From assembly GCF_003261055.1 (NCBI RefSeq), contig NZ_CP030073.1:3286001-3350000 (forward strand): 64,000 bases of DNA. Direction: 5' to 3'. The notes beneath the pieces were generated by a model. That model saw only the letters and a list, made by a program, of their open reading frames with translations. It had not been told where the DNA came from and did not search any database. The position numbers and the translations under genes are program-made. Positions 26,897 to 34,512 of the stretch are shown piece by piece (position 1 is the first letter of the stretch; each line of letters begins with the position of its first letter). The stretch is from Streptomyces cadmiisoli. GTDB taxonomy: Bacteria > Actinomycetota > Actinomycetes > Streptomycetales > Streptomycetaceae.

Positions 26897-27744
26897 GCGA
26901 TTCCGCGCTCGTCGCCCTGCGGGGCGTGTCCTTCGCCTACGCGGACGGGCCCGTCGTGCTCGACGGTCTGGACTTCGCGGTGTCCGAGGGACGTGCGCTC
27001 GCCCTGCTCGGGCGCAACGGCAGCGGCAAGACGACACTGATGCGGCTGCTCAGCGGTGGACTGCGGCCGCGCGCCGGGCAGCTGACGGTGGAGGGCCGGC
27101 CGGTCTCGTACGACCGCCGGGGGCTGACCCGGCTGCGGACGACGGTGCAGTTGGTGGTGCAGGACCCGGACGACCAGCTGTTCGCCGCGTCCGTCGCCCA
27201 GGACGTGTCCTTCGGGCCGCTGAACCTCGGCCTGCCCGAACCGGAGGTGCGCTCCCGCGTCGCCGAGGCACTCGATGCGCTGGACATCACCCGGCTCGCC
27301 GACCGGCCCACGCACCTGCTCTCCTACGGGCAGCGCAAACGGACCGCCATCGCCGGTGCCGTCGCCATGCGGCCGCGGGTGCTGATCCTCGACGAGCCGA
27401 CCGCGGGCCTCGACCCCGACGGCCAGGAACGGCTGCTCGCGACCCTGGGCGGGCTCATCGAACGCGGTACGACCGTGGTGATGGCCACCCATGACGTGGA
27501 TCTCGCGCTGCGCTGGGCGGACGACGCGGCGCTGCTCACCCCGTCCGGTGCGCGCACCGGTCCCGCGCCCGCGACCCTGGCCCGCGCGGACCTCCTGCAA
27601 CAGGCGGGACTGCGGCTGCCGTGGGGGGTGGCGGCGGCGGAACTGCTGCGCGCCCAGAAGCTGTTGGACGCGTCGGCGCCCGGTCCGCGCACGGCCGAGG
27701 AGCTGGCCGCCCTCACGGCGTCCCGCACCGGCGCCCGGGACTGA
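26893..27744 (+). CDS. cbiO: Cobalt ECF transporter ATPase CbiO
   Basis: A 283-residue ABC ATPase powering CbiMNQ. Walker A GRNGSGKTT (40-48), VQDPDDQLFAASVAQDVSFGP Q-loop region typical of ECF ATPases, signature LSYGQRKR, Walker B LILDEPTAGLDPDG and switch THDVD. The signature has Tyr instead of Gly at the third position, common in CbiO. ATG 26893 overlaps the cbiQ stop. Last gene of the cbiMNQO operon. Confidence 0.93.
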   Translation: MSDSALVALRGVSFAYADGPVVLDGLDFAVSEGRALALLGRNGSGKTTLMRLLSGGLRPRAGQLTVEGRPVSYDRRGLTRLRTTVQLVVQDPDDQLFAASVAQDVSFGPLNLGLPEPEVRSRVAEALDALDITRLADRPTHLLSYGQRKRTAIAGAVAMRPRVLILDEPTAGLDPDGQERLLATLGGLIERGTTVVMATHDVDLALRWADDAALLTPSGARTGPAPATLARADLLQQAGLRLPWGVAAAELLRAQKLLDASAPGPRTAEELAALTASRTGARD

Positions 27745-27887
27745 GACCGCGGCGCGCACCACGGTCCGGCCCGCACCACGGTCGGGCCCGACCGCACCCC
27801 TCCCTCAACAGGCGGGCCCGACCGCACGCCCCACACACACAACCGGCAGGTGCGGCCGGGTTTCCTGTGACGCACGCCATAACCCGT

Positions 27888-27906
27888 CCGGGCAGATTTT
27901 GCCCGG
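27888..27906. terminator. Stem-loop between cbiO and the DUF4142 gene
   Basis: CCGGGCA and TGCCCGG form a perfect 7-bp stem around GATTT. It lies 143 nt after cbiO and 70 nt before the next start. No T-run follows, so it may be a weak terminator of cbiMNQO or an operator for the downstream gene. A second inverted repeat, CGGGTT/AACCCG (27857-27862 and 27881-27886), sits beside it. Confidence 0.4.
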
Positions 27907-27975
27907 CGTGATGATTGCCGGACGCCTTTGATCCGTATCCCTTGACGTCCGGAGCCGTTCGCCGCTGGAGGCAGA

Positions 27976-28716
27976 ATGCGCATATCGCGCAGCATGGTAG
28001 GAACCGTCTTCGTGGGCGGCGCACTCACCCTGACGCTCGCCGCCCTCGCCTATCCCGCCATGCTCGGGATCGAGAAGACGTCGAGCTCGCAGGACCGCAT
28101 CATCGCCAACACGCCGTACGGACCGCTCACCGAGGCCGACCGGGACTTCGTCGTGAAGGTGCGGGCGGCCGGGCTGTGGGAGCACCCGCTCGGGCTGCTG
28201 GCGATGAAGCGCGGGACCACGCCGGAGATGAAGGAGGCCGGCGAGCACCTGGTGGTGGGGCACGCCCGGCTCGACGCGACCTGCCGCAAGATCGCCCCCG
28301 AACTGGGCATCACCCTGCCGAACCAGGCGTCGCCGCAGCAGGAGCAGTTCGTGGCGAGCGTGGACGCGGAGCAGGGCAAGCAGTTCGACACCACCGCGGC
28401 GAACATCATGCGCATCACGCACGGGCAGATCTTCCCGGTCGTCGCCAAGATCCGTGCCAGCACGAAGAACACGCTGGTCCGGGCCCTGGCGGACCAGGCC
28501 AACGACACCGTGCTGGACCACATCACGGTGCTGGAGAAGACCGAGATGGTCAACTTCGACCAGGTGAACCTCGTGCAGACCAGCCCGCCGAAGCTGCCCA
28601 AGGAGCAGCTGACGCCGCCTCCGCCGCAGCCCGGAGCGCCGGTCCTGGTCCTGCCCGAACCTCCCGGTCTGGACGTCAACACCTCGACCCCGTCGCCCAG
28701 TCCGACGGTGCGCTGA
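27976..28716 (+). CDS. Secreted DUF4142 domain protein
   Basis: A 246-residue exported protein with a signal/anchor helix (about 8-30) and a ferritin-like helical DUF4142 domain (TEADRDFVVKVRAAGLWEHPLGLLAMKRG, then GEHLVVGHARLDATCRKIA and DHITVLEKTEM). A proline-rich tail of about 45 residues follows (LTPPPPQPGAPV...). ATG 27976 has GGAGG 6 nt upstream. DUF4142 proteins act in the envelope with unknown biochemistry. Monocistronic by context. Confidence 0.8.
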   Translation: MRISRSMVGTVFVGGALTLTLAALAYPAMLGIEKTSSSQDRIIANTPYGPLTEADRDFVVKVRAAGLWEHPLGLLAMKRGTTPEMKEAGEHLVVGHARLDATCRKIAPELGITLPNQASPQQEQFVASVDAEQGKQFDTTAANIMRITHGQIFPVVAKIRASTKNTLVRALADQANDTVLDHITVLEKTEMVNFDQVNLVQTSPPKLPKEQLTPPPPQPGAPVLVLPEPPGLDVNTSTPSPSPTVR

Positions 28717-28792
28717 CCCGTCCCGGCACGCGGCACGTCCGGGGCGTGCCCGGCGGCCGGGGAAGGGGACGGGGCGGGGGCGGGCCGATCGG

Positions 28793-29812
28793 TCAGGCCG
28801 ACCGTTTGCGGGTGGCGGTCTTCTTGGCCGCCGTCTTCTTCGCGGCGGTCTTGGCCGCCGACGTCTTCTTCGCCGCCTGCGCCGACTTGGCGGTCGACTT
28901 GTGCGCCGCGGCCGTGCTCTTGCCGGCGGTCGTCTTCTTCGCGGTGGACTTCTTCCCGGCGGGCTGCTTGGGCGTGCCCCGGCCGCTCTTGCGCTCCGGC
29001 AGCCGCCGGACCTCGGCCTCCTCGGCCGGCCGCTCGCCGCGGGACTCCTTCGCCGCCCGGACGCTGCTCTCCAGGGCGGCCATGAGGTCGAGGACCTTGC
29101 CACCCTTGGCCGGTTCGGGCGCCTCGGGGAGTGCCTCTCCGGCGGCCTTCGCGGCGACGACCTCCTCCACCGCCTCGCGGTACTCGTCGTGCAGGTCCGC
29201 GAGGTCGACCTCGCCGAGGGTGTCCATGAGGGCGTCCGCGAGGTCGAGTTCCTTGTCGCGGACGGTGACGTCGGCGTCCGGGGCGACACCCTCGGGGGCC
29301 CTGACCTCGTCCGGCCACAGCAGCCCGTGCATGGCGATGGCGTCGCCGACCACCCGCAGCATGCCGAGCCGCTCCCGGCCGCGCAGCGCGAACTTGGCGA
29401 TGGCGACCTTGTTGCTGCGCTTCAGCGCCTCGCGCAGCAGTGTGTACGGCTTGGCGGCCGGGGCACCGCTCGCCGCGAGGTAGTACGCCGCGTCCATCTG
29501 GAGCGGGTCGATCCGGTCGCTCGGCACGAAGGCCACGATCTCGATCGTCCGCGCGGTCGGGATGGGCAGCTGGGCCAGGTCCTCGTCGGAGATCGGGATG
29601 ATCGTCCCGTCCGCGTCCTGGTACCCCTTGCCGATCTCCGCGCCGCTGACCTCGCGGTCCTCCAGCTCGCAGAACTTGCGGTAGCGGATCCGCCCGCCGT
29701 CCTCCGTGTGGATCTGGCGGAAGGAGATCGAATGGCTCTCGGTGGCGTTCACCAGCTTGATCGGGATGCTGACGAGGCCGAACGAGATGGCTCCGTTCCA
29801 TATGGATCGCAC
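28793..29812 (-). CDS. ku: Ku protein (non-homologous end joining)
   Basis: A 339-residue bacterial Ku that binds DNA ends as a homodimer and recruits LigD-type enzymes. The N-terminus RSIWNGAISFGLVSIPIKLVNAT, HTEDGGRIRYRKFCELEDREV and GYQDADGTIIPISDEDLAQLP are the Ku core. After about residue 255 comes an extended Lys/Ala/Thr-rich tail (repeats of KKTAAKK type) like histone H1, known in actinobacteria to help bind DNA away from ends. GTG 29812 fits GAAAGG upstream and the usual N-terminus; GTG 29821 is possible. Divergent from the LigD-type polymerase, 51 nt apart. Confidence 0.93.
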   Translation of the reverse strand: MRSIWNGAISFGLVSIPIKLVNATESHSISFRQIHTEDGGRIRYRKFCELEDREVSGAEIGKGYQDADGTIIPISDEDLAQLPIPTARTIEIVAFVPSDRIDPLQMDAAYYLAASGAPAAKPYTLLREALKRSNKVAIAKFALRGRERLGMLRVVGDAIAMHGLLWPDEVRAPEGVAPDADVTVRDKELDLADALMDTLGEVDLADLHDEYREAVEEVVAAKAAGEALPEAPEPAKGGKVLDLMAALESSVRAAKESRGERPAEEAEVRRLPERKSGRGTPKQPAGKKSTAKKTTAGKSTAAAHKSTAKSAQAAKKTSAAKTAAKKTAAKKTATRKRSA

Positions 29813-29831
29813 ATTCAGCACCTTTCGCGGC

Positions 29832-29857
29832 AGAATCAGCTGGTTTCATGTGATTCT
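29832..29857. promoter_or_regulatory. Inverted repeat in the shared ku / ligD-pol promoter
   Basis: AGAATCA (29832-29838) and TGATTCT (29851-29857) are perfect 7-bp arms separated by 12 nt. The repeat occupies half of the 51-nt gap between the divergent ku and polymerase starts, so one dimeric regulator could control both. The factor is unknown to me. Confidence 0.55.
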
Positions 29858-29863
29858 CATCGT

Positions 29864-30745
29864 ATGACGCCGATCACAGAGGTGGAGGGACGGCGGGTCC
29901 CGCTCAGCAATCTGGACAAGGTGCTGCACCCGGCGACCGGGTTCACCAAGGGCGAGCTGCTGCACTACTACGCGACCACCGCCGACGTGCTGCTGCCCCA
30001 TCTGCGCGATCGGCCGGTGTCCTTCCTGCGCTACCCGGACGGACCCGAGGGCCAGCGGTTCTTCACGAAGAAGGTGCCGCCGGGTACGCCCGAGTGGGTC
30101 ACCACCGCGCAGGTGCCCCGTTCGGAGGGACCGGGGCGGATGGTGCTCGTGCAGGACCTGCCGAGCCTGATGTGGGCGGCGAACCTGGTCGCCGAGTTCC
30201 ACACGCACCAGTGGGTGGTCCAGCGGCCCGAGGTGGCCGACCGGCTGGTCCTCGACCTGGACCCGGGGGCGCCCGCGAGCGTCGTGCAGTGCTGCGAGGT
30301 CGCGCTGTGGCTGCGGGAGCGGCTGGCGGCGGACGGCGTCGAGGCGTACGCCAAGACGTCCGGGTCGAAGGGGCTGCACCTGCTCGCCGGGGTCCGTCCG
30401 ACGCCCTCGGACCTGGTGGCGGACTACGCCAAGCGGCTCGCCGTGGAGGCGGAGAAGGCGCTGCCCCGGCTGGTCGTGCACCGGATGACCAAGAGCCTGC
30501 GGCCGGGCAAGGTGTTCGTCGACTGGAGCCAGAACGCCGCGCGCAAGACGACGGCGGCCCCCTACACGCTGCGGGCGCGGACCGAGCCGACCGTGTCGGC
30601 ACCGGTGACCTGGGACGAGGTGGAGGCGTGCCCGGACGACGCCGCGCTGACCTTCCTGGCCTGCGACATCGGCTCACGCGTGCGCGACCACGGCGACGTG
30701 CTGGCCCCGCTGCTGGACCCCGCCCGGTCCGCCCCGCTGCCCTGA
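29864..30745 (+). CDS. LigD-type NHEJ polymerase/primase (stand-alone)
   Basis: A 293-residue archaeo-eukaryotic-primase-fold polymerase, the equivalent of the POL domain of LigD, which fills gaps with ribonucleotides during end joining. The metal ligands are in LVLDLDPG (Asp131, Asp133), with the fingerprint KTSGSKGLHL and the late FVDWSQNAARKTTAAPYTLRAR. There is no ligase or nuclease domain. It lies divergent to ku with a shared inverted repeat. ATG 29864 has little SD. A separate ATP-dependent ligase is expected elsewhere in the genome. Confidence 0.92.
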   Translation: MTPITEVEGRRVPLSNLDKVLHPATGFTKGELLHYYATTADVLLPHLRDRPVSFLRYPDGPEGQRFFTKKVPPGTPEWVTTAQVPRSEGPGRMVLVQDLPSLMWAANLVAEFHTHQWVVQRPEVADRLVLDLDPGAPASVVQCCEVALWLRERLAADGVEAYAKTSGSKGLHLLAGVRPTPSDLVADYAKRLAVEAEKALPRLVVHRMTKSLRPGKVFVDWSQNAARKTTAAPYTLRARTEPTVSAPVTWDEVEACPDDAALTFLACDIGSRVRDHGDVLAPLLDPARSAPLP

Positions 30746-30755
30746 CCCGCGCCGA

Positions 30756-30861
30756 GCAGCCGCACGCCGCCCGCCCGGGTGCCCTCACCCCCACCGCGCA
30801 GCCGCACGCCGCCCGCCCGGGTGCCCTCACCCCCACCGCGCAGCCGCACGCCGCCCGCCCG
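30756..30861. repeat. 42-bp tandem repeat, about 2.5 copies
   Basis: A 42-bp unit starting GCAGCCGCACGCCGCCCGCC begins at 30756, 30798 and 30840; the first two copies are identical and the third stops matching after 22 nt. It sits in the gap between convergent stop codons (30745 and 30880), so it is not coding in either neighbour despite a length divisible by three. Probably slipped-strand or VNTR-like; may vary between strains. Confidence 0.9.
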
Positions 30862-30879
30862 ACGCCGCCGGTGCGGCGC

Positions 30880-31686
30880 TCAGACCCGCGCCCAGGTGTT
30901 CCGGTCCCGCGCCATCGCGTGCAGGGCCTCCACGTCCGCCGGTTTCAGCACGCCCCCGAGCCGTGTCAGACCCGGCAGGTCCGTCTCCGCCAGGACGCGG
31001 ACCTCGCGGACGGCCCCGTCGAGCGCGACCCGGGCCGGGCCGACCAGCACCAGCACGGGCCGGACCTCGGCCGTCAGGGCGTACGAGGCGCGGCCGGCGT
31101 CCGCGCGGATCCGGCGCAGCAGCGGCACCGCGGGCCGCCGCCCCGCCGTGACCACGGGGTCGGCGACCACGACCCGCAGCTTGCGGACGGGCAGCGCGTG
31201 GACGGCGAACAGTCCCCCGGGCCCGATCGCCAGATGGTGGATGCGGTCGCCGCCGGGCAGCGCGATGGAGTGCAGGGCGTGCCAGCCCGCGCCGTCCAGC
31301 CGGTCCAGCGCCTCCCCCACCGTCCGCTCCGCGTCCAGTGCCGCGCGCCGGGGGTCGGTGCGCAGCCGGGGCAGCGCCCCGCCCGGATCGCGGTCCAGCG
31401 CGATCAGCAGGGCCTCGCCGGGGCGGTTGGGCGCCAGGTCGTCGTCCGGGTGGAGGGAGAGCCGGGCCAGCTCGGCCGGGGTGGGGACCGGCGGCGGACC
31501 CACGGTGACCGGGCCGGTCAGAAACGGGTGCAGGGCCTCCAGGACGTCGTCTCTGCGGTCCTCGCCGAGCAGATTGACCCGGGCGGCCTCACGGTCGTAC
31601 CAGGCGATGTTCCTGCCGTCCGCCAGACGGACGTACAGCCGTTCCCGGCCGTGCCGCCGGGTCGGCACGACGCGCAGTGCGCTCAT
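30880..31686 (-). CDS. NERD (nuclease-related) domain protein
   Basis: A 268-residue soluble protein. Residues about 100-215 show a NERD-like core: GEALDRLDGAGWHALHSIALPGGDRIHHLAIGPGGLFAVH, with the DHLAIGPGG-type strand and a later conserved basic region. NERD domains resemble restriction-type nucleases and are found in proteins of uncertain DNA role. ATG 31686 has GAGGGGG upstream. It is convergent to the NHEJ polymerase across the 42-bp repeat, but a shared function is not shown. Confidence 0.7.
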   Translation of the reverse strand: MSALRVVPTRRHGRERLYVRLADGRNIAWYDREAARVNLLGEDRRDDVLEALHPFLTGPVTVGPPPVPTPAELARLSLHPDDDLAPNRPGEALLIALDRDPGGALPRLRTDPRRAALDAERTVGEALDRLDGAGWHALHSIALPGGDRIHHLAIGPGGLFAVHALPVRKLRVVVADPVVTAGRRPAVPLLRRIRADAGRASYALTAEVRPVLVLVGPARVALDGAVREVRVLAETDLPGLTRLGGVLKPADVEALHAMARDRNTWARV

Positions 31687-31798
31687 GCGTCATCACCCCC
31701 TCGACCATGGGAACAGGCGGGGTGCTCCAGGGGCAAGAAGCCGGTTACCGTTGAGAGGAGTTGGGCAGACCCTCGGGGCAGCCGTTGGGGAGGCGCCG

Positions 31799-32305
31799 TT
31801 GCGTACCCGCAGGAAGCAACCCGACGTACCGGCTCCGGACCAGCCGTGGGACGAGATCGTGCCCGGTCTGTGGATGGGCGGACACGAGTTCACGGGCCGG
31901 TCCGGTCAGGTCGAGTTCGCCGTCGTCGGAGACGAGTTCGATCTCGTCCAGAGCCTGCTGCGGCTGCCGGGCCACGGCCCGGACCCGGGTGTCGAGCACC
32001 AGGTGTGGCCCATTCCCGACGGGCCGCTGGACGGCACACAGCTCGCGGGCGTCATCCGGCTGGCCGAGGCCGCGTGCGACGCGATGGACCAGGGCCGCCG
32101 GGTCCTGGTGCGCTGCTACCACGGGTACAACCGCTCGGGGCTGGTGATCGCCCACGCCCTGGTCCGCGGGGGTGCCTCCACCGAGACCGCGATCCGGCTG
32201 ATCCGTGCCCGCCGCTCGCCGTGGGCCCTGCACAACGACCTGTTCGTGGAGTATCTGCGGGCGGGGCTGCCGACCGTGCGCCTGCTGGAGGAGCTGGCCG
32301 AGTAG
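31799..32305 (+). CDS. Dual-specificity/tyrosine phosphatase-like protein
   Basis: A 168-residue protein with the CX5R phosphatase loop VRCYHGYNRSG (Cys106, Arg112), preceded by the PGLWMGGHEF entry segment and followed by ALVRGGASTETAIRLIRARR, as in DSP-type phosphatases. Cys attacks a phosphoester, so phospho-protein or phosphoinositide-like substrates are possible. The TTG at 31799 is chosen for GGGGAGG 6 nt upstream; there is no nearby ATG or GTG in frame. Divergent from the NERD gene. Confidence 0.82.
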   Translation: MRTRRKQPDVPAPDQPWDEIVPGLWMGGHEFTGRSGQVEFAVVGDEFDLVQSLLRLPGHGPDPGVEHQVWPIPDGPLDGTQLAGVIRLAEAACDAMDQGRRVLVRCYHGYNRSGLVIAHALVRGGASTETAIRLIRARRSPWALHNDLFVEYLRAGLPTVRLLEELAE

Positions 32306-32407
32306 CGGCCGGCCGCGGGCGAACCGGGCGGGTGGCCGAAACGGACCGCGCCGCGCATAGGGTGGAGGCGGCCCCGCCCGTCGACCACCGTGAACCACAG
32401 GAGCCCA

Positions 32408-33133
32408 GTGCCCCTCCGCCTCCCCTCGCCCGTCCGCGTCCTGGCGTGCGCCGCGGTCGCCCTGGTGTCGGTGACCGCGACGGCCTGCGGCGACGCCGGC
32501 GGGCTGCGGAGCGCGGGGCCGACCCCGACGGCGGTCGGCCCGGCACGGCTGTGGCCCGACCTGCCGCCGGCGTCCAGCCCCGCCTACGAGATCGGCGAGG
32601 TGGACACCCACGTCGTCAAGGGCGTCGGCGTCCCCGGCGGCGACATCCGCGCGGTGGACCCGGTGGCGGTCGTCCGCGCGGAGATCACCGCGAACCCGGA
32701 CGACTACGCGGGGAGCCGGGCGCGGTACCGGGACACGGCCCGCCGGATGGACGACTGCGGCGCGGCCGGGAGCCGGGGCTGCCCGGTCCTCCGGCCGTAC
32801 TACCGGGATCTGACCGGTGACGGGCGGGACGACCTGACGCTGGGTTTCCGGCTGCTGCCCGGCGAGCTGACCGGCGTCCGCGTCTACACCGTCCACCGGC
32901 ACCGGCTCCAGCAGGTCATGGCGTACGACGACGCCCTGAGCGGGGTCGAGATCGCCGGGCGGTCGGTGATCCTGCGCGCGCCGTCCGAGGTCACCGGGTA
33001 CGAGTACCGCCTCCAGTGGACCTGGGACCGCGACCAGCGCGCGATGCTGCTCACCCACGACGAGATGCTGCGCACCTCGGGCCGCGAGAAGCCCGGACGG
33101 CCGTCGGCCACGCCCTCGGCGAGCGCGCGGTGA
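32408..33133 (+). CDS. Lipoprotein coupled to a histidine kinase
   Basis: A 241-residue secreted lipoprotein: basic start, hydrophobic stretch and lipobox TATAC (Cys27), a Pro/Ala linker, then a globular part with CGAAGSRGCP (possible disulfide) and YYRDLTGDGRDDLTLGF, which resembles a calcium-type DxDGxxD loop. GTG 32408 has AGGAG 5 nt upstream. The stop overlaps the GTG of the kinase (GTGA). The layout recalls CseA with CseC in the cell-envelope stress system, but no SigE-type neighbours are here. Likely an external sensor or brake for the kinase. Confidence 0.75.
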   Translation: MPLRLPSPVRVLACAAVALVSVTATACGDAGGLRSAGPTPTAVGPARLWPDLPPASSPAYEIGEVDTHVVKGVGVPGGDIRAVDPVAVVRAEITANPDDYAGSRARYRDTARRMDDCGAAGSRGCPVLRPYYRDLTGDGRDDLTLGFRLLPGELTGVRVYTVHRHRLQQVMAYDDALSGVEIAGRSVILRAPSEVTGYEYRLQWTWDRDQRAMLLTHDEMLRTSGREKPGRPSATPSASAR

Positions 33134-34407
33134 GGGCGGCGCTGCCCCGCTGGGCGGGCCCGCTCGCGGTGCAGGCCGCCGTCTTCATCACGGTGATGTG
33201 CTGCGCGCTGACCGCGCTGCTCGGTGTCCTCGTACATGTCTCGGTGACCAACCAGACCATCGGCGAGGCCCGCGACCTGGCGCTGTCCCGGCTGACGGAG
33301 GCGACCGCGGCCTACGAGGCCGGGGACCCGCTCACGCCGGGCGCGGACCTCGACCCGGCCGGGCTGCCCGCGCCGTTGCGCGAGCTCGCCGCGGCGGGCG
33401 GACGCGGCACGATGGTCGGCGACCACGACGGGCGCCCCACGATGTGGGCGGCGGGTCCCGCCGACCGCGGCCGGACCCTCGCGGTGGCGGTCGACCACTC
33501 CCAGCAGGCCCGCACGATCCGGGGCCTGGACCGGGCGATCGTCTGGTCGTCGGCGCTGGCCATCGGCGCGACGCTGCTGGTGGGGGCGTTCGCGGTGACC
33601 CGGGTGACCCGGCGGCTGCACGCGACGGCCCGGGTGGCCCGGCGGATCAGCGCGGGCGACCTGGACGCCCGGGTGAACGACGTCCTCACCCGCGATCCGA
33701 GCCGGCCGCAGGACGAGGTGGCCGCGGTGGCCGCCGCGCTGGACTCCATGGCCGCCTCGCTCCAGGGCAAGCTGCTCGCCGAGCAGCGGTTCACCGCGGA
33801 CGTGGCGCACGAACTGCGCACCCCGCTGACCGGTCTGCACGCGGCGGCCGAGCTGCTGCCGCCGGGCCGTCCGACCGAGCTGGTGCTGGACCGGGTGGCC
33901 GCGCTGCGCACCCTGACCGAGGACCTGCTGGAGATCTCGCGGCTGGACACCGGGCGGGAGCGGCTGGACGTGGCCGACGAGGAGCTGGGCGCGCTGGCGG
34001 CCCGGGTGGTGCGGGCGTCCGGGACCGGCACCCGGGTGGAGGTCGTACGGGACGCGCGCGCGGAGACCGACCGGCGGCGGCTGGAGCGGGTGCTGGGCAA
34101 TCTGGTCGCGAACGCCCACAAGCACGGCCGCCCGCCGGTGGTGCTGGCGGTCGACGGATCCGTGGTGACGGTGCGGGACCACGGGGACGGCTATCCGGAG
34201 TACCTCCTGGCGCACGGGCCGCAGCGGTTCCGCACCGAGGCGGGCGCGAAGGGGCACGGGCTGGGCCTGACGATCGCCCTCGGGCAGGCGGAGGTGCTGG
34301 GCGCGCGCCTGGAGTTCGCGAACGCCCCGGACGGCGGGGCGGTGGCGGTTCTGACGCTGCCTCGGACGGCGCCGGACGGGGACACGCCGCCGGACGAACC
34401 GGTCTGA
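33130..34407 (+). CDS. Sensor histidine kinase (no adjacent response regulator)
   Basis: A 425-residue membrane kinase. Helices at about 13-38 and 138-160 enclose a roughly 100-residue outer sensor domain; HAMP, then the dimerisation helix with FTADVAHELRTPL (phospho-His227), N-box NLVANAHKHG, DHGDG and GHGLGL complete the catalytic domain. GTG 33130 overlaps the lipoprotein stop. The next gene is a RodA/FtsW protein, so no response regulator is encoded beside it; it must use one from elsewhere. Adjacent cell-wall genes hint at envelope sensing. Confidence 0.88.
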   Translation: MRAALPRWAGPLAVQAAVFITVMCCALTALLGVLVHVSVTNQTIGEARDLALSRLTEATAAYEAGDPLTPGADLDPAGLPAPLRELAAAGGRGTMVGDHDGRPTMWAAGPADRGRTLAVAVDHSQQARTIRGLDRAIVWSSALAIGATLLVGAFAVTRVTRRLHATARVARRISAGDLDARVNDVLTRDPSRPQDEVAAVAAALDSMAASLQGKLLAEQRFTADVAHELRTPLTGLHAAAELLPPGRPTELVLDRVAALRTLTEDLLEISRLDTGRERLDVADEELGALAARVVRASGTGTRVEVVRDARAETDRRRLERVLGNLVANAHKHGRPPVVLAVDGSVVTVRDHGDGYPEYLLAHGPQRFRTEAGAKGHGLGLTIALGQAEVLGARLEFANAPDGGAVAVLTLPRTAPDGDTPPDEPV

Positions 34408-34512
34408 GGCGACCGCTCAGCCGGTGCTCCCGGCCCGGTCCGCGCCACCCTGGTGACCGCTCGTACCGGGAACACCCGAGAACAACCCTCGCCATTTGGG
34501 TAGGTTCCGGAC

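Noticed and set aside
30756..30861. CRISPR array
   Set aside because: The 42-bp units are directly adjacent without spacers and no cas gene is present.
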